Assembly: GCA_002794785.1 (NCBI GenBank) | Contig: NBBA01000018.1 | Span: 62,001-126,000, forward strand | Reading direction: 5' to 3' | DNA: 64,000 nucleotides | Source of the DNA: Coniferiporia sulphurascens | Lineage: Eukaryota > Basidiomycota > Agaricomycetes > Hymenochaetales > Hymenochaetaceae | Shown here: positions 10,511 through 21,127 of the stretch, in pieces | Layout of the letters: every line of letters begins with the position of its first letter | Numbering within the stretch: position 1 is the first letter of the stretch | The notes under the pieces: model-generated | Seen by the model: only the letters and a program-made list of their open reading frames with translations | Told to the model about the DNA's origin: nothing | Database searches by the model: none | Position numbers and translations under genes: made by a program

Positions 10511-10784
10511 TCCCCTATTAGTAAAAGAGAAAGAAGAGGGAGGAATACATATAACTATGGCAAAGCCAAGCAGACAAGGGCAGGCAAAAGGGGTAGCTTA
10601 GAATTGGAAAGGGAGGGTGAGAGCACTGGCCAGGACATATGCAGGAGAGTCCAAAGGGCAGTCATAGCTCAGAGGAAAAGGGTGGGAGTGCACCTGAAAG
10701 CTCCAAAAGAGCTGGGTCCAGGTCCTGGGAATGGGGCCCAAGCATATGACTCATGTAATCCTGGAGGAGGTCCAAGTCCATATC
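10511..10784 (-). pseudogene. LINE-A ORF2 C-terminus and 3' UTR (host copy)
   Basis: Continuation of the minus LINE-A copy of 7741-7915. The 3' UTR with TAATAGGGGACC and ATATGTATTCC boxes is followed by the last ORF2 codons (stop at 10662-10664; ALLELSG upstream). It is cut at 10784, where GGTCCAAGTCCATATC (10769-10784) forms the left TSD of the next insertion. The copy resumes at 17981. Confidence 0.72.
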
Positions 10785-11500
10785 ATCCTTCTTGTCCTCT
10801 TACCACCACCATCTCACCTTCACTCTGGGGTCATCTCTGGTCAGTCGCAGCAACCTGTGCTCTGCTCTGGTATACTACTGGGGCATCATGAGAGAAGGTA
10901 TCTGACTGCACACCTTTTATAAAGGAGTGCTGCTTGCTGGTTGCTGAGGCGCTGTAGTGGCATCGCTGGATGGCGCAAAAGGGGCTTAATCGCTCACCAG
11001 AGGGTATGCAACCCGTCGAAAATGTTGCATTGGGGGGGGTGACTCGGTGAGGATGATCCTTCTTCATGTCTGCACTGACCTTCTCGAGGCAGTGTGCTCG
11101 CTGGTCCGCCTCTTGGCAGCGCAAGGGTGCATATGCCCACCAGTCGGGGGGGGACACGACATTAATGTCCCTATGGGAGGGGGGAAACCCCCTGCCCACC
11201 CAGTGGTCGGCTTTGGTCGGGAAACCTCAGGTTTGGGGAAACTCGGATCTGGGGCTGCATAGTCCTCGGCATAGACTAATCAAAGAACTGCCATCCCCAA
11301 ATCCCAAGAGGGTGTCTGATGATGGCATTGGATGCCATAAGGACATAGGGGTCTCATAACATGTGGCGTTGTTGGTGATAACCAGCCAATGCGAGAGCAA
11401 CAGGCCACCACAGGCCTCTGGGGGAGATGGCAGGCCCCTACTTGCAAACCCTTCACTGGGAACGATGGGAGGTGGTTGGTGCTCCACTGGGGGTGGTTAG
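10785..11500 (+). repeat. X module, first part
   Basis: Non-coding sequence starting with the conserved LINE 5' box (CCTTCTTGTCCTCTTACC, then ACCACCATC). A second, clearly diverged copy lies inverted at 61975-62596 and matches about 10785-11383. G-runs occur at about 11031-11038 and 11154-11160. No ORF with protein motifs. The last five bases, GTTAG, are the copia 1 target site. Confidence 0.65.
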
Positions 11501-11756
11501 TATTAAATAAATATAACGAACGTACTAAATATAAAGGAGGTCATATGAACAACCTTCTTACTAAGTAAACAATAACGCAACAATAATGCCATACAATAGG
11601 AGCTATGATAGTTATAGTATATGTAGCTCACAGTAGATGTATATAAGGAGAGCTGGTCTCTACCATGAAATACATCGGTTTACGCTGATAACCCACCTTC
11701 GCCTTAACTTCACCACTGCACCTCATCGTCTACCACAACATGTGTAGATTTTAAGA
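11501..11756 (+). repeat. Copia 1 5' LTR
   Basis: 256 bp, from TATTAAAT to TTTTAAGA. These ends are not the usual TG...CA, but the GTTAG duplication and the second copy fix them. A TATATAAGG box at about 11639-11648 is the likely promoter and is conserved in copy 2. Confidence 0.85.
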
Positions 11757-11767
11757 GGTTATGAGCC
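11757..11767 (+). promoter_or_regulatory. Copia primer-binding site (half-tRNA iMet type)
   Basis: GGTTATGAGCC directly follows the LTR. Its reverse complement, GGCTCATAACC, is the anticodon stem-loop of eukaryotic initiator tRNA-Met, not its 3' end. This is the arrangement of Drosophila copia and yeast Ty5, which prime with a cleaved 5' half-tRNA. The same site sits beside the LTR in copy 2 (33310-33320). Confidence 0.75.
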
Positions 11768-11825
11768 TTGACTCTATAACTAACAAAACAATTAACAAAT
11801 TTATAAATCCTCGAATAACGAAACT

Positions 11826-14800
11826 ATGTCTGACAGACAGAAACCAAACACTCGTGAGCAAACACGTTTGCAAAAATTATCAGGATTACGAATAATAGCT
11901 AACGAACTAAAAATAACATATACACAGTCATCTACTATCGAAGAACTCGAAGAAAAAATTCAAAAAGCTAAAGATAGCAAAAGGTTAGTTGACCTAATAG
12001 TTCAATGTAACCTCAGACAAATACCTATTAATGTAACCTCAGACAAATACCTATTAATGGAACGGAACAACAAATACAAGACCGAATTAACAGGTACAAT
12101 AACTCTACTAAAGACGAAAAATTAAAAATAAAAACTGACTACAAAACTGAATTAATGATTCACGCTAAAGATTTAGGAATATCAGATCAAGGAAAATCAT
12201 CCGAAATCAGATATCGAATCAGTACGTATTTGGGTATATCTGATCCCAGAGAAAAAGAACAATTTAAAATTGATAACCCTTATATTAAGCCAGAAAAAGA
12301 AAGCAATAAGAAAGAAGACGATGATAAAAAAGAAGACGAAGAAGAAAATACCAAAGAATCCAAAAATAACCCATCATGTGAGCCATCAGAACCTTCTGAT
12401 CCTGACGATTCAGACGCTAATGATACTGAGGAAGATGAACCGAGTATGGCAACTAAACTCACAGAACTCCAGAAATTCTTTGACGGAATTGAGAAACTCG
12501 ACAGGCACAGAAACTACAAACTCTGGAATTACAGAGTCCGAAGCACCATCGAGAGTGCAGGTTACAGTAACCTGCTCATTAACTCCCCAGGAACTGGAGA
12601 GACTGGTATATCAAGTGCTTTATATAACGGCATTATGCGCACTATGCCTGACAAAATATTGGCTTATTATCTTAATTTCTCTAAAGATATTCCAGCACTA
12701 CTCAAAGCACTTGACAGACGATATAACGTCCAGACAACAATTACAAAGGGCTTTAACGAGGCTGCCCTTTTTGATATCAGAGGTCATGTCAGCCATTTCG
12801 ATGGAATGCTTGATAACCTCAGCAATAAATACAAGGAACTCATAGCCCAAGGGGTAAAAGTTTCAGAGTCGACATATATATCGGCCATCACGCAGGCAAT
12901 GCCCGAACAATATCAATACATACTCACGCAGAGTGAGTTATATATTAAAACAATTAACGAAACAAATCCAGACAAAGATGAAATTGAACTAACCCCTCAA
13001 TTCCTACTAACAGCATTGAGAAACGCCTTTGAGGGGTGGCATAAAAATCATCAGAGGACAGGAGCGGCGGCTAATCACCTGCCCAAGGACGAGTGGAACC
13101 ACCCTTATTTTAGGGGCCGTGGACGCGGTTTTAGCCATGGAGTACAGCCACGAGGTCGCAGCTATAGGGGCCATGGTGGATACATACAAGGACGAGGACA
13201 AGGGGGATATTCCCCTAACCAACAATCACACACTATCAAGTGCTACAATTGTAACAAACTAGGGCACTTTAGTCGAGACTGCTGGGCGCCAAAAACGGAA
13301 TGGACGAAGGCAGCTCAGAAAAAGAAAGAGGACGCAAACGATGAAAAAGGAAAAGGGAAGGAAACGGGTGCGTCAGTGGCACCGACATCGACTGGGGCAA
13401 GTGCGGCCCAGGCTAAACATACTGCAGCAGCAGCAGCAACAAACGTCGCATCAAGCTCTCGAATCGAGTTAAGCGCTGTAATTGGCCAAGGCGAAACCGC
13501 CTTCATAACTGAAATTAACGAAGACGATTTCGACATGGGAGAATTCCCAATATATTCATATAACGACTTCCTTGACATGCTAGGAAACCATGATAGCACA
13601 ATGGAAGATGTGGATGACAATAATTTAGATGTAAGCATTAATGTTATAACAACAGAAAAATTTGCTAACAATGTTTATTCTTCAATGGATATAATTGATA
13701 CTGGTGCAACAATACATTTAACACCATATCTAAATCGATTACGGAATACTTACAAAACTGACGCAATTATGATAACAGCCGCCAATAAAACAACATTTAT
13801 GGCAAACATAGTAGGGGATCTTAAGCTTTACATCCCCAACAGACACTCGGTAAGTGTCATAACATTATCAAACGTATACTACAATCCTAAAATGAATATG
13901 ACATTAGTCTCTCAAGGACTTCTATGTCAAGATGGTTATGAATTTATTTACAAAGAAAATGAATGTACAATAAAGTATCCTAATGGATCTTTATGCGGAA
14001 AAATTAAAAACATAAATGGATTGTATAGTATATTTAACAACAATGTACAAGTGGCTACGAAAAATGTTATGTTATTTGAACTCCATAAAAAACTTGGACA
14101 CATAAGCTATGCTTATATTAAGCAATTACTAAAAGAAGATCAAATTACAAATAATAAAATTTCAAATTATGATGAAATTCAATGCACAATCTGCATTGAA
14201 GCAAATATAAAAAGAATGCAAATCCCAAAATTATGAATATCAAAGTTAGCCGAAAAATTCAGCGATCATATACATATGGACATATGGGGTCCAGCATCCA
14301 CACATGCTATAGGAGGATATAAATATCTTCTAACACTTGTAGACGATGCTACAACATGGATAAAAATGATTTTATTAAAAACAAAAGATGAGGGCTTAAA
14401 TGCTTATACAACATGGGCTACAATGCTCAATACACAACATAATATAAAAATAAAAATATTACAAAGTGATAATGACACAGTGTTTTTAAGTAAACAATTC
14501 ACTGAATATTTAAATAAAAATGGAACAATATGAAAGCTGACTGTTCACAATACACCACAACAAAACGGAGTAGCAGAACGATCACATCAAACGATTCTAA
14601 ATAATACACGAGTAAATCTGCTACAAGCAAAGTTATCACCCAGTTTATGGGGAGAAGCTGTAAAATACAGTACTTATGTTTACAATAGAACACCAAAGAG
14701 CGCTATTGATTTTAAAACACCATATTTTAAATGATATAACGAAAATTATAATATTGACGACTTAAAAGAATTCGGCCAATATTGCATAATACGACAAGAA

Positions 14801-16693
14801 GATGTTAATAAATTACAACCAAAAGGAGTATATGCACAATGGCTAGGATTTGACAAAGAAAGCAAAGGTCATAGAACCTATCACAACAGAAAAATTACAG
14901 TCGAACGAAACCTACAATTTTTAGATTCTCCACCATCTAAAATTGAAGGGGAGAATACAACAGAAAATCAAAATGAACAAATAAAAGAATTAACAAAAGA
15001 AAGACCAATAAGAACAACAAAACCAACAAAACGATCACTAGGTCTTAACTTTGACGAACAAAATACAGTTGCCTATCTTACAGAATTTAATCAATTCAAT
15101 ATGGAATTAATAGGCGATCCTAATTCATATCAACAAGCGATCAATAGAATTGACGCAAATCAGTGGATCACGGCAATGAAAGAAGAAATAAAAACGTTAA
15201 TCGAAAGATCTACATGGACAATCATTGATCCACCAAAAGATATAAATATAATTGGAACAAGATTCGTTTACAAAACAAAAAGATTAGCAAACAGAGAAAT
15301 CGAACATTACAAAGCACGATTAGTAGTCCAAGGATTTGCCCAGAAAGAGGGTATTGACTATTATTCAAATGACACATTCGCTCCAGTGGCACAATTAGCC
15401 ACAGTAAGAACTATATTAAGTTGGAGCACAACAAACAATTACAAAATTCACCAAATCGATATAAAATCAGCTTACTTATATGGTGAATTAGAAAAAGATG
15501 AAAACATATACATAAAACCACCACCAGGAAATCTAATTGAAATAAAACCTGGACAAATTTTAAAATTAAACAAAGCCTTATATGGATTAAAACAAGCAGG
15601 CAGACAATGGTATAAAAAATTATCAGAAATTCTAATGGGAATTGGACTAGTACGAGCAGTCCAAGACAACGCAGTATTCTTTAGAAAAGTAAAAGGAAAA
15701 ACAATCCTAATACTTTTTATACATGTTGACGATATAACGATATGCGGCTTAAATTTATTAATAATAAAAGCCTTTAAAGATGAAATAGGAAAACATGTAA
15801 AATTCACAGATGGAAACAATGTACATTGGTTACTCGGTATTGAAATTGAAAGAAACTGAGATGAAAGAATTATAAAACTAAGACAAAAGAATTATATTGA
15901 TAATATAATAGAAAAATATAAGCTAAAAGACGCTGCAACAGTATGAACACCAATGACACCAGGACAAATGTTAAAATCACTTGAAAATCCAACTAACAAA
16001 GAAATAAATTTTATGAGACAAATACCATACATGAACATGGTTGGAGCATTACAATATGCAGCAGATTGTACAAGACCTGATATATCATTCACAACAGGTC
16101 AATTTGCTAGGCATTTAAACAAACCTAGTATCGAACATTACAACGCAGTAAAACACTGCTTTAAATATTTAAAAGGAACAAATGATTATTGGTTAATACT
16201 TGGAGGAAAAGATCCGATCGAGTTAATCGGATACACAGATGCTGATGGAATGACACAAGAAGGCCATAAAGCAATATCAGGATATATATTCCAAATTGGA
16301 AACGCAACGACATCATGGTCAAGTAAAAAACAAGAATTAGTGTCATTATCAGTATGCAAAGCTGAATTACAAGCTTTAACTCATGGAGTAAAAGAAGCTA
16401 TATGGCTAAGAAGACTGGTTGAAGAGGTACTGCAGACCTTGGATACACCTACAAAAATATTATGTGATAATCAAGCAGCCATAACTATAGTAAACTCAAC
16501 AGAACAAAAATACATGCAATGAACGAAACATATTGATATACGAAAAGATTTTTTACAAGATTACATTGAAAATGAAACCATATCAGTTTCATATATTCCA
16601 ACTGGACAGCAAAAGGCTGATATTATGACGAAAGTGCTAACGATAGAATTAATCAAATGTTTTACAAGTCTACTCTGCCTAGTAAAAGTTTGA
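11826..16693 (+). pseudogene. Copia 1 gag-pol, decayed
   Basis: Starts with ATG at 11826. Gag has an acidic Glu/Lys/Asp-rich stretch (about 12,290-12,440) and a CCHC knuckle CYNCNKLGHFSRDC (about 13240-13281). Protease shows IDTGATIHLTPY (13690 region). Integrase has the HKKLGH...CTIC zinc part and MDIWGP and QSDND motifs. RT shows FVYKTKRLANREIEHYKARL, QIDIKSAYLYGEL and FIHVDDITI. RNase H shows YTDADG and DNQAA. Breaks: a 26-bp tandem duplication (12004-12055) shifts gag, and TGA codons occur at 14234, 14531, 14732, 15857, 15944 and 16520. Copy 2 has CGA at five of these and AGA at 14234. The product was a single gag-pol polyprotein. Confidence 0.88.
12004..12055 (+). repeat. 26-bp tandem duplication in gag
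   Basis: Two identical 26-bp units (12004-12029 and 12030-12055) beginning AATGTAACCTCAG. Copy 2 has a single unit. As 26 is not a multiple of three the gag frame is lost. Confidence 0.9.
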
Positions 16694-16956
16694 AGGGGAG
16701 TATTAAATAAATATAACAAACATACTAAATATAAAGGAGGTCATATGAACAACCTTCTTACTAAGTAAATGATAATGCAACGATAACACCATACGATAGG
16801 AGCTATGATAGTTATAGTATATGTAGCTCATGGTAGATGTATATAAGGAGAGCTGGTCTCTACCATGAAATACATCAGTTTATGCTGATAACCCACCTTC
16901 GCCTTAACTTCACCACTGCACCTCATCATCTACCACAACATGCATAGATTTTAAGA
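16688..16956 (+). repeat. Copia 1 polypurine tract and 3' LTR
   Basis: The purine-rich PPT GTTTGAAGGGGAG (16688-16700, overlapping the pol stop) directly precedes the 256-bp LTR (16701-16956). The LTR ends TTTTAAGA, followed by the GTTAG TSD. Confidence 0.87.
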
Positions 16957-16961
16957 GTTAG

Positions 16962-17518
16962 TCAAGCAGACTCCCTGGCAGCCTCGAAAGAGATAGGCTG
17001 GGGTCCAAGCCTCTGGCAATGTGAAGACTCGTGTATGCTGCGGATCTGGAAGCAGGACTCCGTCCTGAGTATTCCCTGGGGTTTACCCCAGGCTCCGAAG
17101 TGCATGCATAGGAATGGGAAACTCACGTTGGGGTAACCTGACCTCTGAGTGGGCTGTAGTGGTGGGGGGTAGTTCCCTTCATTTGGCTTGAGAGGACTAA
17201 ATCCTCTGTGGGTTCAGGTGGGGGTAATTCCCATTTTGGGCTTAAGTTGATTCCCATGATCCAGCAGCACTCTACAGGGGAAAGCAGGGCAAGGGAGGGA
17301 ATGTGTAGGGTAGGGGGGGCATTCCAATGGGTGGAGTAGTGCCTACGGTGCCGCAACCTTCACTCAGGGTGTTCTCCTGGTGCAGCATGCCTTACCCAAC
17401 CCAGCGCACCATAGAGGACAGCATGTCGTGTGTAAGGCCTTTGTCCTGGGGGCAGTGATGTCACGAGGAAGGTGTATGCATAGTGATGGGTCCCACAAGG
17501 GCGCCCTTAATCATGTAC
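16962..17518 (+). repeat. X module, second part
   Basis: Continues the X module interrupted by copia 1. No coding motif on either strand. It ends at about 17518, where LINE-B C-terminal codons begin abruptly. Confidence 0.55.
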
Positions 17519-17980
17519 AATGACCTCAACTTGGACACCCTCAGGGGCTATGTGTGCAGGTTGCTTGGATCCAGGACTCAGGACATGGACCCGGCTCTTT
17601 TGGAGCTATCAGGTACGCTCCCACCATTTCCCTCTGTCTCTTGACTGCCCTTTGGATTCCCCCTTGGATTCTTCTATGGCACTAGCAGCCACTCCTTTCC
17701 ACTTCTAAGGGACTCTCTCTTCCTGATCTCGTCTAAACTTGGTTTGGTTCACCATAGTCATGATATGTATGCCTCCCTCTCCCCCCCTTAATTATCCAAA
17801 TAGGGTGCATAAGCACACAGGGCCTCCCTCAGGAGGCACATGCCCTGTCCAGTTTCGCTCGATGAGCGATGGCGGGCACCTCAGCAGTTAGGTAGTTTAC
17901 AGGCGGCCCCTTTGGGGCCACAAGTGTATTGCATAGCTCAGTAGGAATAATAAATTTTAAATTTTAAATTTTAAAAAAAA
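17519..17980 (+). pseudogene. LINE-B ORF2 last codons and 3' UTR
   Basis: NDLNLDTLRGYVCRLLGS followed by ALLELSG and a TGA at 17642-17644, then the LINE-B 3' UTR: ATATGTATGCC and AATAGGGTGCATAAG boxes, CCCAGTTTCGCTCGATGAGC, GGCCCCTTTGGGGCC hairpin, AGTAGGAATAATAAATTTTAA tail. It forms the 3' end of the X/LINE-B chimera. Confidence 0.75.
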
Positions 17981-18062
17981 GGTCCAAGTCCATATCTTCG
18001 TCAGTTGGGTGACCCTCCAGCTCCATTGTGGTGAAGGCTGGGTGGATGGTGGTGGAGGTACT
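17981..18062 (-). pseudogene. LINE-A ORF2 C-terminal scrap (host copy)
   Basis: The right TSD copy (17981-17996) and 66 bp more of the minus LINE-A ORF2 C-terminus, in register with 10784. It is cut at 18062 by a LINE-B 3' tail. Confidence 0.65.
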
Positions 18063-18797
18063 TTTAAAAAAAAAAATTTAATTTATTATTCCTACTGAGC
18101 TACACAATACACTTGCGGCCCCATAGGGACTGCCTGTAAACTACTTAACTACTGAGGCACCCATCATCGCTCATTGAGCAAAACTGGGCAGGGCACATGC
18201 CTCCTGAAGGAGGCCTAGTGTACTTATGCACCCTATTAGGGATAAATAGGAGAAGGGAAGAGGGAGGCATACATATTGTGACTACACTAAACTGAACCAA
18301 GTTGAAACATGATCAGGAAGAGAGAGTCCATTAGAAGAGGAATGGAGTGGCTGCAAGTGCCATAGAAGAAACCAATAGGAATCCGAAAGGCAGTCAAGAG
18401 TCAGAGGGAAATGGTGGGAGTGTACCTGAGAGCTCCAAAAGGGCTGGGTCTGCGTCCTGAGTCCTGTATCCAAGCAACCTGTGCATGTAGCCCTGGAGGA
18501 TGTCCAAGTCAAGGTTGTCATCTGTAGGGAGGCCATCTAAGTCCATAGCCGCAAAGGCAAGGTGAATAGCCCCAGCAGTGTGGTCAGACATCCGGTTGAG
18601 GTGGCCTGTGAGATGTAGCCAGTGCCTTAGGACCAGGAGGTGGTTTTTGTCCACCCATTCAGTATGGTGGACAGGGAGGGGGTTGCTCTTGGGCCATACA
18701 TGGTGTATCCATGGTTGGAATGTTTCACACCCACCAAGGATATGGGAGGTTGACTGCACAGGCCAGGGAGGGTGGTTGTGCCACCTGCAGTGGGTGA
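18063..18797 (-). pseudogene. LINE-B 3' fragment
   Basis: Minus LINE-B: A/T tail (18063-18090), 3' UTR with hairpin and boxes, then ORF2 C-terminal codons (18394-18797; stop TGA at 18394-18396; HCRWHNHPPWPVQSTSH, CETFQPWIHHVW). At 18797 it is joined head to head to a plus LINE-B RT segment. Confidence 0.72.
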
Positions 18798-19173
18798 TCA
18801 TTTCAACAGCATGGCTCCCACTTGCTAGCATACATTGATGACCACCTCATTGCCTGTGTTGGCACATCAGTAACCGCTAACTGTTGCTCCCTAGCACAAG
18901 CATACCAACAACTTGACCTCCTCTTCCACCAAATTGGTCTCAACATCAAACCAGCAAAGATGGAGGCTCTCCACTTCCATCTGCCCAGGCAAAGAACCAG
19001 CTACCACCACTGGGACACCACTGGGATTCAAATCAATGCCAACACCCTGGTCTGCCCCACTAATACCCTGCACTGGCTGGGAATTTGGTGAGATGCGGGC
19101 CTCACCTTCAAACCACACGTGGAGCGCATGTGCTCCAAAGGCCTCTCAACACTGGCAGCCCTCCACATACTTA
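18798..19173 (+). pseudogene. LINE-B RT fragment, inverted to its neighbour
   Basis: Encodes LLAYIDDHLIACVG (RT motif C), NIKPAKMEALHFH and WLGIW, then a TGA, ending at LAALHIL. The RT lacks upstream motifs. It stops at 19173 where a LINE-A 3' tail begins. Confidence 0.72.
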
Positions 19174-19343
19174 GCTGTTTTTTTTTTTTTTAAATTATTA
19201 TTATTCCTGCAGTATTACATAATTACAAGCTGCCCCCCTGAAGGGGGGGCCCTAACTACATAACAACAGAGGTGCCCATCCTTGCACAATGCATGAAACT
19301 GGGCAGGGGCCCTGCTCCCTGAAGGGTGCCAAGGTGTGGAGGG
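19174..19343 (-). mobile_element. LINE-A 3' end, cut by gypsy
   Basis: T-rich tail, ATTCCTGCAGTATTAC box, C7/G7 hairpin (about 19231-19249), CCCTGCTCCCTGAAGG block. It ends at GGTGTGGAGGG where the gypsy LTR starts. Confidence 0.72.
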
Positions 19344-19770
19344 TGTTAAGCCTACTGATTAGGTAAGGCTTAATAAGCGATTGATGAGGATCAACTGAGT
19401 TAGGACGAGGTGGAGATGAGGTGATAATTGAGCAAGGGTTTCCCCAAGGACTAGTAGGCTGTAGGACTGGTGACTGGTGACTTAATATCCCACAGAGGAG
19501 ATAGTGAACGAGTAGGCTCTATTGAATGAAGAGCACAAGCTTAAGGCTTAGTGCTCTGAAAGTGAGTTCTTATATACATGAGTAGAAGCCTATGGAACAT
19601 GATGGAATGCTGACTGAGCTAAGACAAAGGTCAGTCAGCATGGAAGGGAATAGAAACTGGTAGAAGAGTCTGACTGATCATGAGACTAGGATCAGTCAGC
19701 ATATGAATAGAATTAGTCAGTGAAGATGACTAATGCTGATAAAGGTGATGAGTAAGGGAAATTTGTAACA
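19344..19770 (-). repeat. Gypsy 3' LTR
   Basis: 427 bp. On the plus strand it runs from TGTTAAGCC to TTTGTAACA (TG...CA). It is fixed on one side by the PPT and on the other by the break in the LINE-A 3' UTR. Confidence 0.82.
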
Positions 19771-20102
19771 TTACCTCCCCTTTTAGGGATGATATTTCAT
19801 CACAAATATCAAGAAAATTTTTTAAAAAAGAAGAAATAATAAAAGAAACATGGTAAGCCTGATAGGCATGAAGTTAATGCACATAAAAAATAAGAGGGAA
19901 TAGCGTTCCCCCAAAGCAGGTATACACCAAGAATGTGATGAAACATTTTACAAGTACATACTGAGTCAAGTCAGTTGTCATGGGCAATAAAAGGGTTTAA
20001 AGGATGGTTTGGAATAAGTGGGTGCAGAAGGAAAGAAGAAAGTGCACTGGTCATGATAGTTTTACATCATTCTGGACATTAGAGGGAGTTAACCCATCTT
20101 AG

Positions 20103-21077
20103 TCAGTCTGCGTAATCCGAGTTATACCCATCAGTGAGATTGCCGAAGAGGTGATCGGCCATTCCTGGGTACGAGTAAACAGAGTTGGAGGCGCCTGACT
20201 CCGGTGTACTTGGCATCTGGGGAATGGTTGTCGGGGGACAGTGATCGATGGTAACTCGTCCAGTGGGGCCAGCAGAGACATAAGGCAGTGGAGCAGAGGA
20301 TGGGTTGTGAACTGAGAGGATAATCTCCTCCGGAGTGTCCAATTCATGAACCAAGTTGGCAATGCATTCAGCACGTTCCTCAGTGGTATGAGAATCCAGC
20401 ATCCTGGTAGGGTACATGCGGTGTAGTGCAGCTACGACCTGATTGGCACCTTCATGGCCAGGGAGAGCACGTTGCGATGGGAAAGCCCCAGGTAACTGGG
20501 GAGAGGACATAATCGGGGGAGAATCGGCTGATGACGAAGTTGAGATGATTGGCGGTGGAACAGGGTGTATACATTTGGGGCATTTGGATTGCCAATGGCC
20601 TGGTGCCACTTCATTACAGTGTGGGCAAATGTACTGTGGACAATGTCATTTGTGGTGGTCTGGGGATTGGCATTCCCAACAAGTGTTACAGTCAGGGGCA
20701 GGAGTTGGGCGATGGTGAATGGGAGCTGTTCGTGATGGAGTTCTTCCCAAGGAGAGGTCGATGTCGCCAAGCATTCTGTGTCCATTACCCCAAATGATCT
20801 TGTCAATAATCATCCAGTTGGTGGCCTGGGCACAGCAAACAATACGACAGTTGTGGGTATGAATGTGTTCAAGTCCAGTGAGGAGGCTTTCTGTATGTGC
20901 AAGGAGGGAGTCTTGTTGCAAGAACAATTGGTGGAAACGATCGAAGCAAGTGCCAAGGAAAGCACGAGCAACCTGAGGATGGAGGGCTGGGTTGGAGAGA
21001 ATGTGTGAGAGTGTGGTTTGGGTCTGGGTGTGGACATGGTTGCAGTGAACGCGCTCAGAGAGGGATGAAGACGACAT
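20103..21077 (-). CDS. Extra ORF after gypsy pol, with two zinc knuckles
   Basis: ATG at 21077, 50 nt after the pol TAA (21128-21130), so it lies between pol and the PPT. About 324 codons with one internal TGA (20646-20648), and a TGA at 20103 (readable on to a TAA at about 20081). The N-terminal half (about 140 residues) is Ser/His/Leu-rich and probably helical. Then come CWECQSPDHHK and a C after the stop (C-X2-C-X4-H-X4-C) and CPHCNEVAPGHWQSKC (C-X2-C-X6-H-X4-C). The C-terminal 150 residues are Pro/Ser/Thr-rich and acidic. Tandem CCHC fingers are typical of nucleocapsid. Here they are outside gag. Function is unknown: a nucleic-acid-binding accessory protein or a relocated nucleocapsid are possible. 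The internal TGA fits CGA decay (Arg between K and H). Confidence 0.68.
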
Positions 21078-21127
21078 AGTGGAAATGCTAGATGGAGAGT
21101 TGGGTAGCGACTGATGGGTTGCTGCAG

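Larger units (their letters stand above)
11501..16956 (+). mobile_element. Ty1/copia retrotransposon, copy 1
   Basis: Two 256-bp LTRs, PBS, gag-pol and PPT, flanked by 5-bp GTTAG (11496-11500 and 16957-16961). Domain order gag, protease, integrase, RT, RNase H is that of Pseudoviridae. It is inactive: a 26-bp duplication in gag and six in-frame TGA codons. The LTRs differ at 12 CpG-derived sites, so this copy is older or more decayed than copy 2 at 28140-33577. Confidence 0.92.
10785..17980 (+). mobile_element. Chimeric retrocopy: X module fused to LINE-B 3' end
   Basis: Bounded by a 16-bp TSD, GGTCCAAGTCCATATC (10769-10784 and 17981-17996), inside a minus LINE-A. The element starts ATCCTTCTTGTCC, carries about 1.27 kb of non-coding X sequence (10785-11500 and 16962-17518), then joins the last 40 codons or so of LINE-B ORF2 and the LINE-B 3' UTR with an A/T-rich tail. 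Copia 1 (11501-16956) is nested in it. Without copia the element is about 1.73 kb. The TSD shows that X is the true 5' end of a mobilised unit. It must have been moved in trans by a LINE machinery. Confidence 0.75.

Noticed and set aside
10785..11500. X module as a tRNA-derived SINE
   Set aside because: No convincing pol III A and B boxes or tRNA-like head; it begins with the LINE 5' box instead.
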